A DNA stretch of 32,138 nt from an uncultured bacterium (GTDB lineage: Bacteria; Bacteroidota; Bacteroidia; Chitinophagales; Chitinophagaceae), in the NCBI GenBank assembly GCA_903951405.1, contig CAJBBV010000111.1, positions 1 through 32,138 of the forward strand, read 5' to 3'. Made by a program: the position numbers and the translations under genes. The notes under the pieces are model-generated. The model was given only the letters and a program-made list of their open reading frames with translations, did no database searches and had not been told where the DNA came from. Positions 1-8,899 of the stretch are shown here, in pieces; the stretch's first letter is position 1; each line of letters opens with the position of its first letter.

Positions 1-2060
1 AAGGCATTTTGTATTTAAAGCGAAATGACGAATCACCAATCAGGTATTCAAATAAATTTGAGTTAGATGGCATCAAATTTGAAGAACCTGTTCCCAATTT
101 ATTTTCTTTCAATAACCCCTATGGGGCCTGCCCTACTTGCGAAGGATATTCTCAAGTACTTGGCATTGATGCAGATCTTGTTGTGCCAGATCAACGACTA
201 AGCGTTTTTGATGGCGCCATTGCACCTTGGAAAGGAGAAAAGATGAATTGGTGGAGAGAGCAATTTATAAAAGGGGCTAAGCATTTCGACTTCCCTATTC
301 ACCGACCATATTCAGAACTTACCGCAGCAGAAAAAGATGTTCTCTGGAAAGGGAATAAACACGCACACGGAATTAATGATTTCTTTAAAGAAGTTGAAGA
401 GAATCTCTATAAGGTTCAGTTTAGGGTCATGCTATCGAGATATAGGGGTAGAACAATTTGCCACGACTGTCAGGGATATAGGCTGAGACAAGAGGCACTG
501 TATATAAAAATAAACAGCCTTCATATAGGAGAACTTTGTAGAATGCCAGTTAGAGACTTGGCGGATTGGCTCAAAAATTTAAAACTCAGCACTTACAAAT
601 CGGCAGTAGCAAAACGAATCATGCTAGAACTCTCGCAACGCCTTGAGACCATGCTTGATGTTGGACTTGGATACCTAACACTAGAGCGATTGGCCAATAG
701 CCTTAGCGGAGGTGAAAGTCAACGAATACAACTTACCCGTTGTTTAGGCAGCAACCTAACCAACTCTCTATATATTCTTGACGAACCATCCATCGGATTG
801 CATAGTCGTGACACAGAACGATTGATTAAAGTATTGAAAAACCTACGCGATCTTGGGAATACCGTTGTGGTGGTTGAACATGATGAGCAGATTATGCGGG
901 AGTCTGATTATATAATTGATATGGGGCCATTTGCTAGCCACCTCGGAGGTGAAGTAGTAGCTGCAGGCAATTATGATGAATTAATTAAGTCACCCCGAAG
1001 TTTAACCGGCGCTTACTTGAGAGGTGACGAAAAAATTGATCCCCCCAAAGAAGTAAGGAAATGGACGCAATCCATACAAGTGCTTGGCGCCTCGGAAAAC
1101 AACCTTCAACATATTGATGTTGAATTTCCCCTAGGTATATTAACTGTAGTGAGTGGAGTTAGTGGAAGCGGAAAAACTACACTTATCAAAAAAATACTAT
1201 TCCCCGCACTTGAAAAGAATATCACCGGAATTTCTGAAAAAGCAGGGTTACATAAAGCCATATCAGGAGACATTGATCTAATTAAACATGTTGAAATGAT
1301 TGATCAAAATCCTATCGGCAAGTCATCCCGAAGCAACCCTGTTACCTATATTAAAGCATGGGATGGCGTCAGAGACCTCTTTGCTTCTCAATCCTTAAGC
1401 AAAATAAGAGGATACTTACCAAAGCATTTTTCATTTAATGTAGATGGAGGACGGTGTGATGCTTGCAAAGGAGAAGGAGAACAAACCGTTGAAATGCAAT
1501 TTCTAGCCGATGTACACTTAGTTTGTGAAAGTTGTAGTGGAAAAAAATTCAAAGAGGAAGTGCTGGAAGTGCAGTATAAAAATAAAAACATTTTTGAAAT
1601 TCTACAACTCAGCGTTGATGACGCAATTGAATTTTTCATCGACGAAAAAGATGTATCCAATAAATTAAAACCCCTCAGTGATGTAGGATTAGGATATATA
1701 AAACTTGGTCAATCAAGCAATACACTATCAGGTGGTGAGGCACAACGGGTTAAACTAGCAAGCTTTCTCGGTAAAGGGAAAGGTCATCAGGATAAGATTT
1801 TATTTATTTTTGATGAGCCTACAACTGGATTGCACTTCCATGACATCAAAAAATTATTGAAATCATTTAATGCCTTAATTGACCAGGGCCATTCTATTAT
1901 CGTTATTGAACACAATATTGATGTCATACAATCTGCCGATTGGGTTATTGAACTTGGCCCAGAAGCAGGAGACGAAGGAGGCAAATTAGTTTATGCTGGA
2001 ATTCCAAAAAAAATGCGACAATGTAAATCTAGCAGAACTGCTCGATTTCTTAAACCCTAA
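1..2060 (+). CDS. uvrA: UvrA-type excinuclease ATPase, Bacteroidota paralog class (5' truncated)
   Basis: The reading frame is open through the left edge of the window, so the N-terminal quarter of a roughly 900-residue protein is missing (first ABC Walker A and the start of the UvrB-binding region). UvrA is the cytoplasmic damage-recognition ATPase of nucleotide excision repair. Counting residues from the TTG at base 9, one sees CPTC (41-44), CHDC (151-154), ABC signature LSGGESQ (232-238) and Walker B ILDEP of the first ATPase. The second ATPase has Walker A GVSGSGKT (383-390), the C-terminal zinc finger with CDAC (483-486) and CESC (506-509), signature LSGGEAQ (573-579) and Walker B FDEP. 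The CxxC that normally precedes the LFSFNNPYGACPTC segment is absent, the residues there being ELDGIKFEEP. This suggests the second UvrA class often carried by Bacteroidota rather than the main UvrA. Family certain; paralog assignment inferred. Confidence 0.93.
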   Translation, partial: GILYLKRNDESPIRYSNKFELDGIKFEEPVPNLFSFNNPYGACPTCEGYSQVLGIDADLVVPDQRLSVFDGAIAPWKGEKMNWWREQFIKGAKHFDFPIHRPYSELTAAEKDVLWKGNKHAHGINDFFKEVEENLYKVQFRVMLSRYRGRTICHDCQGYRLRQEALYIKINSLHIGELCRMPVRDLADWLKNLKLSTYKSAVAKRIMLELSQRLETMLDVGLGYLTLERLANSLSGGESQRIQLTRCLGSNLTNSLYILDEPSIGLHSRDTERLIKVLKNLRDLGNTVVVVEHDEQIMRESDYIIDMGPFASHLGGEVVAAGNYDELIKSPRSLTGAYLRGDEKIDPPKEVRKWTQSIQVLGASENNLQHIDVEFPLGILTVVSGVSGSGKTTLIKKILFPALEKNITGISEKAGLHKAISGDIDLIKHVEMIDQNPIGKSSRSNPVTYIKAWDGVRDLFASQSLSKIRGYLPKHFSFNVDGGRCDACKGEGEQTVEMQFLADVHLVCESCSGKKFKEEVLEVQYKNKNIFEILQLSVDDAIEFFIDEKDVSNKLKPLSDVGLGYIKLGQSSNTLSGGEAQRVKLASFLGKGKGHQDKILFIFDEPTTGLHFHDIKKLLKSFNALIDQGHSIIVIEHNIDVIQSADWVIELGPEAGDEGGKLVYAGIPKKMRQCKSSRTARFLKP

Positions 2061-2092
2061 ATTTGCAATTCATTCATTTATAACAGAATCAG

Positions 2093-2122
2093 TTTGATTT
2101 TCGTAACTTAATGCTATCATTG
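2093..2122 (+). promoter_or_regulatory. Candidate Bacteroidota promoter for the Tat-exported TIM-barrel gene
   Basis: TTTG at 2093-2096, an 18-base spacer, then TATCATTG at 2115-2122 (one mismatch to TAnnTTTG). Transcription would begin about 15 bases before the ATG at 2143. The region between is A-rich, as is usual for translation starts in this phylum. Pattern match only. Confidence 0.4.
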
Positions 2123-2142
2123 ATTCAGAAAAAAAATATACG

Positions 2143-3048
2143 ATGAAACAATCTAGAAGAAAATTTATTTACTCTGCTGCGCTTACAGCCATTGGCACAG
2201 CATTTTTACAAGAGCAAATTTTTGCGGCTACTAAAAAGGGCCAATTAACAGGCATTCAACTGTATTCAGTAAGAGCCGACATGAAAGCTGATCCGCTAGG
2301 AACGCTACAAAAGCTTTCCGCCATGGGATATAAGCATGTTGAGCATGCTAATTATGTAGACAGAAAATTTTATGGTTGGACTGCAACAGAATTTAAAAAG
2401 ATTCTTAATGACCTTGGTATGAAGATGCCAAGTGGACATACGGTAATGAGCCCTAAGCATTGGGATGCCTCCAAGAAAGATTTTACCGATAGCTGGAAAT
2501 ATACCATAGAAGACGCCGCAACCATGGGTCAACTTTTCGTGATCAGTCCATCTATTGAAGAAAGCATGAGAAAAGACGTAAATGAACTTAAGGCTTTTCT
2601 TAATGTATTTAATAAATCAGGAGAGCTCTGCCAAAAATCAGGAATGAAATTCGGATACCATAACCATGATTTCGAGTTTAGAGAACAATTGGATGGCAAA
2701 TCCCTATATGATATTATTTTAAGTGAGACAGACCCTAACTTAGTTATGCAGCAGTTGGATATTGGAAATATGATTAATGGAGGAGCAAAAGCATTGGATA
2801 TTATGAAAAAATATCCAGGTAGATTTGAGTCTATGCACGTTAAAGACGAAATCAAATCTACAGAGGGGAACGATGAATTTGAATCTACAATACTCGGTAA
2901 AGGAATAGTTCCTGTAAAAGAAATCATTGACTTAGGTAAAAAATGGGGTACAAAGCACTTCATTGTTGAGCAAGAGTCTTATCAAGGACAAGCACCTATT
3001 GATAGTGCAAAAGAAGACCTTGACATCATGAAAAAATGGGGATATTGA
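2143..3048 (+). CDS. Tat-exported sugar phosphate isomerase/epimerase-like TIM barrel
   Basis: This is a 301-residue protein of the xylose isomerase-like TIM-barrel superfamily (AP endonuclease 2 family fold), which isomerises or epimerises sugars and polyols using a divalent metal. The N-terminus has a twin-arginine signal (SRRKFIY at residues 4-10, then a hydrophobic stretch ending near AAT at 28-30), so the protein is probably exported folded to the periplasm. GIQLYSVR marks the first barrel strand. Likely metal-site segments are GYHNHDFEF, QLDIGNM, MHVKDE and the C-terminal IVEQESY. The gene stands alone, with its own candidate promoter and a strong terminator. Periplasmic proteins of this type are common in Bacteroidota near glycan-use genes, but no such cluster is visible here and the substrate cannot be told. 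Confidence 0.88.
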   Translation: MKQSRRKFIYSAALTAIGTAFLQEQIFAATKKGQLTGIQLYSVRADMKADPLGTLQKLSAMGYKHVEHANYVDRKFYGWTATEFKKILNDLGMKMPSGHTVMSPKHWDASKKDFTDSWKYTIEDAATMGQLFVISPSIEESMRKDVNELKAFLNVFNKSGELCQKSGMKFGYHNHDFEFREQLDGKSLYDIILSETDPNLVMQQLDIGNMINGGAKALDIMKKYPGRFESMHVKDEIKSTEGNDEFESTILGKGIVPVKEIIDLGKKWGTKHFIVEQESYQGQAPIDSAKEDLDIMKKWGY

Positions 3049-3060
3049 TAAACTCCTAAA

Positions 3061-3095
3061 AATAAAACCGGACAGCATTGTCCGGTTTTATTTTA
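3061..3095 (+). terminator. Rho-independent terminator after the TIM-barrel gene
   Basis: The 11-bp perfect stem AAAACCGGACA (3064-3074) and TGTCCGGTTTT (3079-3089) has a 4-base loop and is followed by ATTTTAT. It lies 15 bases after the stop codon. Confidence 0.9.
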
Positions 3096-3163
3096 TAATA
3101 AGCTTTCTCTCATTAGGTATATTAATAAATATATACAGCTAGTCTTTGCTAAATAAAAACAGC

Positions 3164-4417
3164 ATGTCCATTCGCTCAACAAAAAATGTACTACTCAAAA
3201 AAATTAGGCAGGTCTTTGGACCAGGCTTAATCACAGGAGCAAGCGATGATGACCCATCAGGCATTGCAACCTATTCTCAAGCCGGAACATTATTTGGATT
3301 AAATACATTATGGACAGCGGTATTTACCTTTCCATTGATGGCGGCACTGCAAGAGATGTGTGCCCGTATTGGATTAGTTACTAAAAAAGGACTGATAGGA
3401 ACCATTAAAGCATTTTATCCTAGATGGCTAGTAGTGTGCATTGTTCTGGTTAGCTTTACTGCAATAGTATTAAATATTGGAGCAGATTTAGCAGGAATGG
3501 GAGCCGTGGCAAACATGCTCATACCGAGCATTCCATCATCCGTTTTCAGCACCTGTATAGGACTATTTCTATCTTACTATATTATTGTTTTGCCTTACGC
3601 TAAAATTGCATTTTATTTAAAATGGTTTTGCCTTTCCCTTTTATGCTACATCATCGTTCCATTTCTCACTAAGCAAGATTGGCATCAAGTATTGAAATCA
3701 ACATTTGTACCGCACATTATATGGAACAAGCAATATCTATTAATCGTGATAGGAATACTCGGAACTACCATATCTCCTTATCTATTTTTTTGGCAAACTT
3801 CAATGGAAGTAGAAGAAATGGAAGAGAAAAAATTAATAGTAGATAAAAAGATTATACATGAAATGCAAACCGATGTAAAGACAGGGATATTTTTCTCTAA
3901 CCTTGTTTTCTTTTTCATCATCCTTTCTACTGGAACGGTATTGCACAGTAGTGGCATCAAAGAGATACAAACAGTTGATCAAGCTGCCCTTGCACTGAAA
4001 CCACTTGCAGGAAAATTAACCTATTTACTATTTGCGGTGGGTGTACTAGGAACGGGCATGCTAGCTATTCCAGTGCTGGCTGGTTCAGTATCATATATGG
4101 TCAGTGAAGCATTTAGCTGGAAAGAAGGATTGAATAAAAAATTTGGAGAAGCAAAGGGATTTTATTTCATCATGATCCTATCGATACTGATAGCCATGTC
4201 TATAAATTTCACTGGAGTATCTCCTGTTAAAGCGCTAGTGGTCACTGCCATAATATATGGATTAACCGCGCCTCTAATCATTTTCGTGATTTTATTAGTA
4301 AGTAATAATAAAAAAATTATGGGCGATTACACCAATGGAAGATGGTCTAATATCCTTGGAGCAACTTCACTACTATTAATGATTGCAGCAGGTATCATGT
4401 TGCTAATCATTTCATAA
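3164..4417 (+). CDS. NRAMP (SLC11)-related divalent metal transporter with altered motifs
   Basis: This is a multi-pass inner-membrane protein of the NRAMP superfamily, which couples uptake of divalent metals to ions. I take ATG 3164 (417 residues, MSIRSTKN). A TTG 18 bases upstream is in frame but lies in a TTTGC run and adds nothing recognisable. TM1 carries SDDDPSGIATYSQAG (about 27-41) where classic NRAMPs have DPGN. TM6 carries GTTISPYLFFWQTS (about 200-213) where classic members have the MPH motif that binds soft transition metals. The methionine is thus replaced by serine and the histidine by tyrosine. About 11 hydrophobic segments are visible. The superfamily call is firm. The substrate is open: the changed site argues against simple assignment as a manganese/iron importer. 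It converges with anmK, the stop codons being one base apart. Confidence 0.82.
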   Translation: MSIRSTKNVLLKKIRQVFGPGLITGASDDDPSGIATYSQAGTLFGLNTLWTAVFTFPLMAALQEMCARIGLVTKKGLIGTIKAFYPRWLVVCIVLVSFTAIVLNIGADLAGMGAVANMLIPSIPSSVFSTCIGLFLSYYIIVLPYAKIAFYLKWFCLSLLCYIIVPFLTKQDWHQVLKSTFVPHIIWNKQYLLIVIGILGTTISPYLFFWQTSMEVEEMEEKKLIVDKKIIHEMQTDVKTGIFFSNLVFFFIILSTGTVLHSSGIKEIQTVDQAALALKPLAGKLTYLLFAVGVLGTGMLAIPVLAGSVSYMVSEAFSWKEGLNKKFGEAKGFYFIMILSILIAMSINFTGVSPVKALVVTAIIYGLTAPLIIFVILLVSNNKKIMGDYTNGRWSNILGATSLLLMIAAGIMLLIIS

Positions 4418-4418
4418 G

Positions 4419-5516
4419 CTAATGCCCACCCATCCATAAAGCCCCGCCAATACTATTTCTCAAAGCCCCTGTAACAGAAGACATAACTGTATCCTCTTCA
4501 CGCCATCTCAATATTCCTAAAAATCCCATTATGAGTGCTTCCTTATATTGAATTGTTTTTTCGTCTGGAAGTATTATTTCAATTGAATAAGGTGCTAAAT
4601 GATGTTCGATTCTAGCTATTAAATAATCATTGAAAGCTCCCCCACCTGTAACAAGTAACTTTCGCCTAGAAATAGGCAAGTTGTGCTTAGTATGGATCAT
4701 GCCAATAGATGAACTAAGTTGGAATGCAATATGCTCAACATAGGTTGCCAGTGCATCTATAACTGGAATTGAGTGGGATTTAATAAGTGGATATACAATG
4801 TCGATGCCAAATGAATTGTCAAGCGACTTGGGATATGCTTGTTTGTAATACGGCAACTCATTGAGTTGATTGAAAAGCTGCTCATCAATTCTACCGGATG
4901 ATGCCATAAGGCCTTCTGCATCAAAAAATTTCCCTAATTCAAGACTTAACAGATTAAGCACTTTATTAGCAGGGCACACATCAAATGCGTCCAGTTGAGT
5001 AGGGGCATTAAATGATAAATTAGAAATACCTCCAATGTTTAGAAAAAAATCATAGCCTTCAAACAAAACCCGCTCTCCGAGGGGTACTATCGGCGCTCCC
5101 TGTCCACCTAATGCGATGTCCATAGCCCGTAAATCAGAGACAACGGGTAAGCTGGTTTTAGCTGCAATTGCCGCACCATCACCTAATTGGAAAGTAAATA
5201 ACCCCGGATAATGAAATACGGTATGACCATGTGAAACGATTAAGGCAACCTTAAATTCGAGATTAGAGGCCTGAATAAAGCGATTTACAGCATCGCCGAG
5301 GTAATGACCATAGGTTGAGTGCAGAGCAATTAACTCTATTGCAGGCAGCTTCTGTGCAGTCGCAAGACTATTCTCCCATGAAGGAGAATAGGAAAGACAT
5401 TCAGCCTCTAAGATGGAATACTCCCACTTACCGGCTTTCTCCTCAAATTCAATATATGCGATATCTAGTCCATCTAATGAACTACCGCTCATTAAACCAA
5501 TTACACGATAAATCAT
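4419..5516 (-). CDS. anmK: Anhydro-N-acetylmuramic acid kinase
   Basis: This cytoplasmic kinase converts 1,6-anhydro-MurNAc to MurNAc-6-phosphate with ATP during recycling of peptidoglycan turnover products. Its 365 residues match the family length. Family motifs are visible: GLMSGSSLDGLDIA at 7-20 (phosphate-binding start), SHGHTVFHYP, FQLGDGAAIAA, and VVSDLRAMDIALGGQGAPIVP, which contains the expected catalytic aspartate region. GGGAFND near the C-terminus is the ASKHA-fold nucleotide-binding glycine segment. The ATG start gives a protein beginning directly with the first beta strand (MIYRVIGLMSG). No muropeptide permease or MurQ gene is next to it in this window. It is divergent from upp with about 108 bases between starts. 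Confidence 0.96.
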   Translation of the reverse strand: MIYRVIGLMSGSSLDGLDIAYIEFEEKAGKWEYSILEAECLSYSPSWENSLATAQKLPAIELIALHSTYGHYLGDAVNRFIQASNLEFKVALIVSHGHTVFHYPGLFTFQLGDGAAIAAKTSLPVVSDLRAMDIALGGQGAPIVPLGERVLFEGYDFFLNIGGISNLSFNAPTQLDAFDVCPANKVLNLLSLELGKFFDAEGLMASSGRIDEQLFNQLNELPYYKQAYPKSLDNSFGIDIVYPLIKSHSIPVIDALATYVEHIAFQLSSSIGMIHTKHNLPISRRKLLVTGGGAFNDYLIARIEHHLAPYSIEIILPDEKTIQYKEALIMGFLGILRWREEDTVMSSVTGALRNSIGGALWMGGH

Positions 5517-5624
5517 TTTATTACTATTAACAACGTTTTAAGCATGAAATAAAGGGCCTATTGATAGGATATAAATGCCAAAGAGTTTAGTTTTGTCATA
5601 TTCCAACCCGAAAATAAGCAATGT

Positions 5625-6275
5625 ATGATCATTAATTTAAGTGAACGCCATTCGTTGGTAAGTAATTGGATCGGTGAGTTAAGGGATATGGGCATTCAAG
5701 TTGACAGAATGCGATTCAGGAGAAATATTGAACGAATAGGGGAAGTGGCTGCCTATGAAATAAGCAAAGAACTTCCATTTGAAGAACAAGACATCACCAC
5801 CCCACTTGGAATTGCAAAACAAAAAGTGCTAACCGAACAGCCTGTACTAGCTACAATACTCCGAGCTGGATTACCACTTCATCAAGGCATGTTGAATTAT
5901 TTCGATAAAGCCGATAATGCATTTATTGCTGCATATAGAAAACATCATGGAGATGGCAGCTTCGATATAAGCCTAGAATATATTTCTTGCCCTGTCATTG
6001 AAGATCGGATATTGATTCTTTGTGATCCTATGCTTGCAACTGGTGCATCATTAGTAAAAACAATTGCTTTCCTAAGAAGAGAAGGGAACTTCAAACAAAT
6101 TCATGTGGTGTCTGTAATAGCCTGCACAGAAGGGATTGATTTCTTGAGAAGACATGAACCTCAGGTAAAAATTTGGTGTGGAGCAATTGATGAAGAGCTA
6201 ACGGCTAAAGGCTATATCGTTCCGGGGCTAGGCGATGCAGGTGATTTATCATTTGGCGAAAAGCTTCAATCTTAA
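5625..6275 (+). CDS. upp: Uracil phosphoribosyltransferase
   Basis: This enzyme joins uracil and PRPP to make UMP in pyrimidine salvage, and is a cytoplasmic type I phosphoribosyltransferase. The 216-residue protein carries the PRPP-binding motif DPMLATGAS (134-142) and the family-specific uracil-binding C-terminal segment GYIVPGLGDAGD (196-207). The conserved ILRAGLPL strand is at about 78-85. Length is normal. The start is ATG 5625; an ATG four bases upstream is out of frame. The next gene (PorP-like) begins 11 bases after the stop, so the two may be co-transcribed. I saw no clear promoter match or attenuator in the 108-base spacer to anmK. Confidence 0.97.
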   Translation: MIINLSERHSLVSNWIGELRDMGIQVDRMRFRRNIERIGEVAAYEISKELPFEEQDITTPLGIAKQKVLTEQPVLATILRAGLPLHQGMLNYFDKADNAFIAAYRKHHGDGSFDISLEYISCPVIEDRILILCDPMLATGASLVKTIAFLRREGNFKQIHVVSVIACTEGIDFLRRHEPQVKIWCGAIDEELTAKGYIVPGLGDAGDLSFGEKLQS

Positions 6276-6286
6276 ATCAAGGTACT

Positions 6287-7315
6287 TTGTTGAAACCTAA
6301 ACATTCATTATTAAAATACATTTGCACTGCCTTATTTCTTCAGGCCTCGATAGGGTATGCCCAAGATCCGCATTTTTCACAATATTTTGTTTCACCTCTG
6401 ACACTCAACCCAGCTTTCACAGGCAAATTCAATGGAACTTATAGAGTTGCTGGAAACTATAAAAAACAATGGCCAACAATAAACAACGCATTCACAACAT
6501 CCACTGCTTCATATGACTTTTCCATTTTAAATAAGCAACTGCCTGAGAATGATACCTGGGGAATTGGCGTACTTGCAATGAATGATCAAAGTGGTAACAA
6601 GATACTCAATAACAGTTTTTATAGCATCTCAACAGCATATTCAAAATCACTAGATGAAGACGGGCGAAATCAAATCACCATTGGCTTTCAAGGAACATTT
6701 GCAAATAAACGGCTTGACCTAAGAAAAGCTGATTTTGAAGATGAACTTACTTCGCTTGGCTTTACTGGGGTCACCTCTGAAGTTTTCGGCAATACGCCAT
6801 TTTCAATCAATTATTTCGACTTCAATACAGGTATCATCTATGCATTGAGTACGAATGGCGAAAATAGCTTTTATCTTGGTGGTTCATTTTACCACATTAA
6901 TCGACCTTCAGAAACTTTTCTTGGAGGAAACTATCTCCTAAACTCTCGGTCTACAATTCATGGTGGCGGATATGTTCCACTTAGTCAATTTAAAGCAGTT
7001 CATTTTAGTCTTATTCATCAACGACAAGCCAAAGCAACGGAAACACTTGCCGGTGCAACTATGGCCTGGAATCTAAATTTTGAAGAGAACAATCCTATTG
7101 AACTCTATGCTGGAGGCTGGTATAGACTAAATGATGCATTTATACCATACCTAGGACTTGAGTTGAATGGATTTCGTTTTGGTTTTTCATATGACCTTAA
7201 CGCATCATCTCTTAAAACCGCATCCCAATCAAAAGGTGGATCGGAATTATCTATTATTTATATAGGACAATACAAAGACCCTCTCAGAAAAAAAATAAAC
7301 TGCCCCAAATTCTAA
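6287..7315 (+). CDS. PorP/SprF-family outer-membrane protein
   Basis: This 342-residue protein has a signal peptide (basic KPKH, hydrophobic core around ICTALFLQASIGYAQ, cleavage near AQD) followed by the family signature DPHFSQYFVSPLTLNPAFTGKFNGTYRV. The rest is alternating beta strands typical of a membrane barrel (for example FYLGGSFYHI and FRFGFSYDL). PorP/SprF proteins are T9SS-associated and often act with a particular secreted partner. This copy is not beside gldKLMN or a large adhesin, so it is probably one of several paralogs. No ATG exists upstream of the signal peptide. Translation must begin at TTG 6287 or TTG 6290, with AAGG a few bases before. It may be co-transcribed with upp and converges with the SLC13 gene 5 bases away. 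Confidence 0.88.
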   Translation: MLKPKHSLLKYICTALFLQASIGYAQDPHFSQYFVSPLTLNPAFTGKFNGTYRVAGNYKKQWPTINNAFTTSTASYDFSILNKQLPENDTWGIGVLAMNDQSGNKILNNSFYSISTAYSKSLDEDGRNQITIGFQGTFANKRLDLRKADFEDELTSLGFTGVTSEVFGNTPFSINYFDFNTGIIYALSTNGENSFYLGGSFYHINRPSETFLGGNYLLNSRSTIHGGGYVPLSQFKAVHFSLIHQRQAKATETLAGATMAWNLNFEENNPIELYAGGWYRLNDAFIPYLGLELNGFRFGFSYDLNASSLKTASQSKGGSELSIIYIGQYKDPLRKKINCPKF

Positions 7316-7320
7316 TACCA

Positions 7321-8796
7321 TTACTTCGGCAAAGTCAAGACTAAGGGCACCACATAATAGCTGAACAAAACAATAAGAATAATACTTATAAGATTCATCA
7401 CGAATCCTGTTTTAATCATCTCTGTTAATTTTATATGCCCACTTGAAAAAACGATTGCATTAGGTGGTGTTCCCATGGGCATCATAGAAGCACAACTTGC
7501 CGCCAAGGTCATGGGTATGCCAAGTAAAAATGGATTCATATGTAAAGCCTCAGCGATACCAGTAACAACTGGCGCAAATACAATTACCTGAGCAACGTTG
7601 CTCATTACTTCACTTATAAAAATAGAAAGGATAGCTACAACTAGGATCAACGTTATTAAAGAAGTACCCGAAAAACCACTCAACCATTTCCCTAATATCC
7701 CAATCAATCCTACTTTCTCTAATGCCCCGGCGAGTGTAATACCCCCTCCAAATAAAAGCAAAATACCCCATGCCATTTTGGACGTATCAGACCAAACTAA
7801 TAATTTATTACTCATTCCATTTTTAATTCCTGATGGAACGATGAAGAGCAACAGAGCCCCAAAAACAGCAATCATATTATCATCCAATTTTAAAAGACCG
7901 GTTTCATTAATTAAGTCACGAGTAATCCACAATAATGCAGTAGTGCAGAAAATATACAAGACTCTTTTTTCAGGAGTAGTCATAGGACCTAGCGCTTTCA
8001 AGTCATCCTGAATGTGTGTCTTCATCTCATTACTTGATCCAATTCTATTGGGGTACATCTTGATTAAAACAACATAAAGAGCAGTTAATAATAGAATGGC
8101 GATGGGTATACAAACAAGCATCCAATTGAAGAACGAAATATCATACCCATATCTCTTACTCATGAATGAGGCATAAGCAACATTAGGTGGCGTGCCTATA
8201 ACCGTGGCAATACCACCGAAATTAGAAGCGTACGCTATAGCTAGCATGATGCAAATGGAAAAATTTTGTACCTGTTTCTCGGAAGCATGTTTTGCGTTCA
8301 ACACCGATATCACTGAAACAGCAATCGGATACATCATCATAGTGGTAGCGGTATTACTTAACCACATACTTAAAAATCCAGTTGCAATGATAAATCCTAA
8401 AATAATACGGTTCCCGGCAGTACCAGTAAATCGCACAATAGACAACGCAATGCGTTTGTGTAAATTCCATTTTTCGATTCCTAACCCAATCATAAATCCT
8501 CCCATGAAAAGAAATATCACTTCATTAGCATATGGTGCAGCAGTTTCTGAAATTTTTGAAATTCCAAGTAAAGGGAAAAGCACCAAAGGGATAATGGCAA
8601 CAGCAGGCATGGGAATAGCTTCTGTTATCCACCAGGAAATCATCAATGCAGCGACAGCTAATACTCGATTTGCTAATTCATCAACGTTTAACGGGTCAAA
8701 TAATAGTATAAATAAAAACAATGATGGTCCAATCAAAAATGAGACAGTCGGCCCTATCTGTGAATATTTTTCCGGTTTCACGTATATTATTTTCAT
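7321..8796 (-). CDS. SLC13/DASS-family sodium:anion (dicarboxylate) symporter
   Basis: This inner-membrane transporter of 491 residues belongs to the divalent anion:sodium symporter family, which moves succinate, malate, citrate or sulfate. The first substrate/sodium hairpin motif is MWLSNTATTMMMYPIA (SNT at 147-149). The matching second-repeat motif is EVMSNVAQVIVFAPVV, with SNV in place of SNT. Two GTPPN elements follow each repeat half (GTPPNVAYAS and GTPPNAIVFSSG), as expected for the inverted-repeat fold. About a dozen hydrophobic segments are present. Neighbouring genes do not reveal the substrate, though dicarboxylate is the most common in this branch. ATG start at 8796, divergent from the EI24-like gene. 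Confidence 0.92.
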   Translation of the reverse strand: MKIIYVKPEKYSQIGPTVSFLIGPSLFLFILLFDPLNVDELANRVLAVAALMISWWITEAIPMPAVAIIPLVLFPLLGISKISETAAPYANEVIFLFMGGFMIGLGIEKWNLHKRIALSIVRFTGTAGNRIILGFIIATGFLSMWLSNTATTMMMYPIAVSVISVLNAKHASEKQVQNFSICIMLAIAYASNFGGIATVIGTPPNVAYASFMSKRYGYDISFFNWMLVCIPIAILLLTALYVVLIKMYPNRIGSSNEMKTHIQDDLKALGPMTTPEKRVLYIFCTTALLWITRDLINETGLLKLDDNMIAVFGALLLFIVPSGIKNGMSNKLLVWSDTSKMAWGILLLFGGGITLAGALEKVGLIGILGKWLSGFSGTSLITLILVVAILSIFISEVMSNVAQVIVFAPVVTGIAEALHMNPFLLGIPMTLAASCASMMPMGTPPNAIVFSSGHIKLTEMIKTGFVMNLISIILIVLFSYYVVPLVLTLPK

Positions 8797-8899
8797 GAAG
8801 ATATACTTTTCCTTAAAAATTTGAAGTCGTCAGATCATGACAACATTAATTCTGAGTCACTTTATTTGTGTATTTTGCCTTAAACCAAATACCTATTGC

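Noticed and set aside
2529-2963. 144-residue frame antisense to the TIM-barrel gene
   Set aside because: Fully inside a well-supported CDS, with no family resemblance.
5557-5568. Short palindrome CCTAT-TG-ATAGG between anmK and upp
   Set aside because: Only 5-base arms in AT-rich DNA, expected by chance; no promoter alignment.
7590-7650. SNV instead of SNT in the second repeat of the SLC13 transporter
   Set aside because: To my knowledge SNV also occurs in functional members of the family, so it is not a sign of lost activity.
8192-8824. 210-residue open frame antisense to the SLC13 transporter
   Set aside because: Composition mirrors the hydrophobic transporter on the other strand. No recognisable domain and no independent start signal.
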